Assembly (NCBI GenBank): GCA_016715205.1
Contig: JADKBC010000032.1
Span: 1 to 5,768 of the forward strand
DNA length: 5,768 nt
Direction: 5' to 3'
From: Holophaga sp.
Lineage (GTDB): Bacteria; Acidobacteriota; Holophagae; Holophagales; Holophagaceae
Made by a program: the position numbers and the translations under genes
Shown: positions 5,651 through 5,768 of the stretch, piece after piece
Layout: each line of letters opens with the position of its first letter
Numbering within the stretch: position 1 is the stretch's first letter
The notes under the pieces: generated by a model
Database searches by the model: none
The model's input: only the letters and a program-made list of their open reading frames with translations
Told to the model about the DNA's origin: nothing

Positions 5651-5695
5651 AAAAGGGGCAGAAGCTGGCAGAATTGCCATATTCTGCCCTCTTTT
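5651..5695 (+). terminator. Rho-independent terminator of the eut operon
   Basis: GGGCAGAA (5656-5663) pairs with TTCTGCCC (5682-5689), and inside it TGGCA (5666-5670) pairs with TGCCA (5675-5679) around a four-base loop. AAAAG (5651-5655) can extend the stem with CTTTT (5691-5695), bulging T5690. A short T-run follows directly. It lies 13 bases after the stop of the last gene and clearly closes the transcription unit. Confidence 0.85.
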
Positions 5696-5702
5696 ACCCA
5701 TC

Positions 5703-5731
5703 TTGACAGTCAGCACGGGCGTGGGTACAAT
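5703..5731 (+). promoter_or_regulatory. Strong sigma-70-type promoter for the next, downstream unit
   Basis: A perfect -35 TTGACA (5703-5708) is followed by a 17-base spacer and -10 TACAAT (5726-5731, five of six to consensus). It starts only eight bases after the terminator's T-run and points to the right. Transcription should begin near 5738-5740. The remaining 30 bases hold no start codon with a ribosome site, so the gene it drives lies outside the window. Confidence 0.8.
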
Positions 5732-5768
5732 GTAATTACCGCCAGTTCGGAAATAAAGATTTTTGGGT

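Overview
This window is most of an ethanolamine-utilisation (eut) bacterial microcompartment operon. Every gene is on the + strand and the genes are tightly spaced. Order: 3' end of eutL (BMC-T shell protein) - acylating aldehyde dehydrogenase (AdhE-like sequence, eutE role) - PduA/EutM-type BMC-H shell protein - eutQ (cupin) - eutT (corrinoid adenosyltransferase) - eutJ (actin/Hsp70-fold chaperone) - a CcmP/CsoS1D-like double-domain shell protein - a small uncharacterised protein. A rho-independent terminator follows. A near-consensus sigma-70 promoter then opens another transcription unit that runs out of the window.

The organism is a GC-rich, probably anaerobic or facultative bacterium outside the Enterobacteria. 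The gene order differs from E. coli/Salmonella, and a carboxysome-like BMC-T sits in a eut operon. The aldehyde dehydrogenase resembles the N-terminal half of AdhE rather than E. coli EutE. A Chloroflexota (Anaerolineae-like) source is a guess from overall impression, not something the sequence proves.

How the parts fit: ethanolamine ammonia-lyase (EutBC, probably upstream of the window) would yield acetaldehyde. EutT makes the adenosylcobalamin that enzyme needs. The dehydrogenase turns acetaldehyde into acetyl-CoA inside a shell built from the BMC-H, EutL and CcmP-like proteins. EutQ supports assembly and acetyl-phosphate/acetate metabolism. EutJ is a presumed chaperone. The dehydrogenase and the last small protein both end in a similar amphipathic helix (D-x-(I/V)-(V/I)-R-R-V-L-A), a good candidate for a shared encapsulation peptide.

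The main caution concerns reading frames. The dehydrogenase has an in-frame stop and many +1/-1/-2 shifts, mostly in short G, C or A/T runs. eutQ, eutJ and the last small gene also carry shifts. In each case the protein continues with family-like sequence once the frame is restored. This looks more like indel-type sequencing or assembly error than long-standing decay. The BMC-H, eutT and CcmP-like genes and the eutL fragment read cleanly.

Intergenic DNA: there are hairpins between dehydrogenase and BMC-H, between BMC-H and eutQ, and on both sides of the CcmP-like gene. The last two share arm sequences, and a possible third copy begins at the window's right edge. No gene-free stretch exceeds 300 bases.
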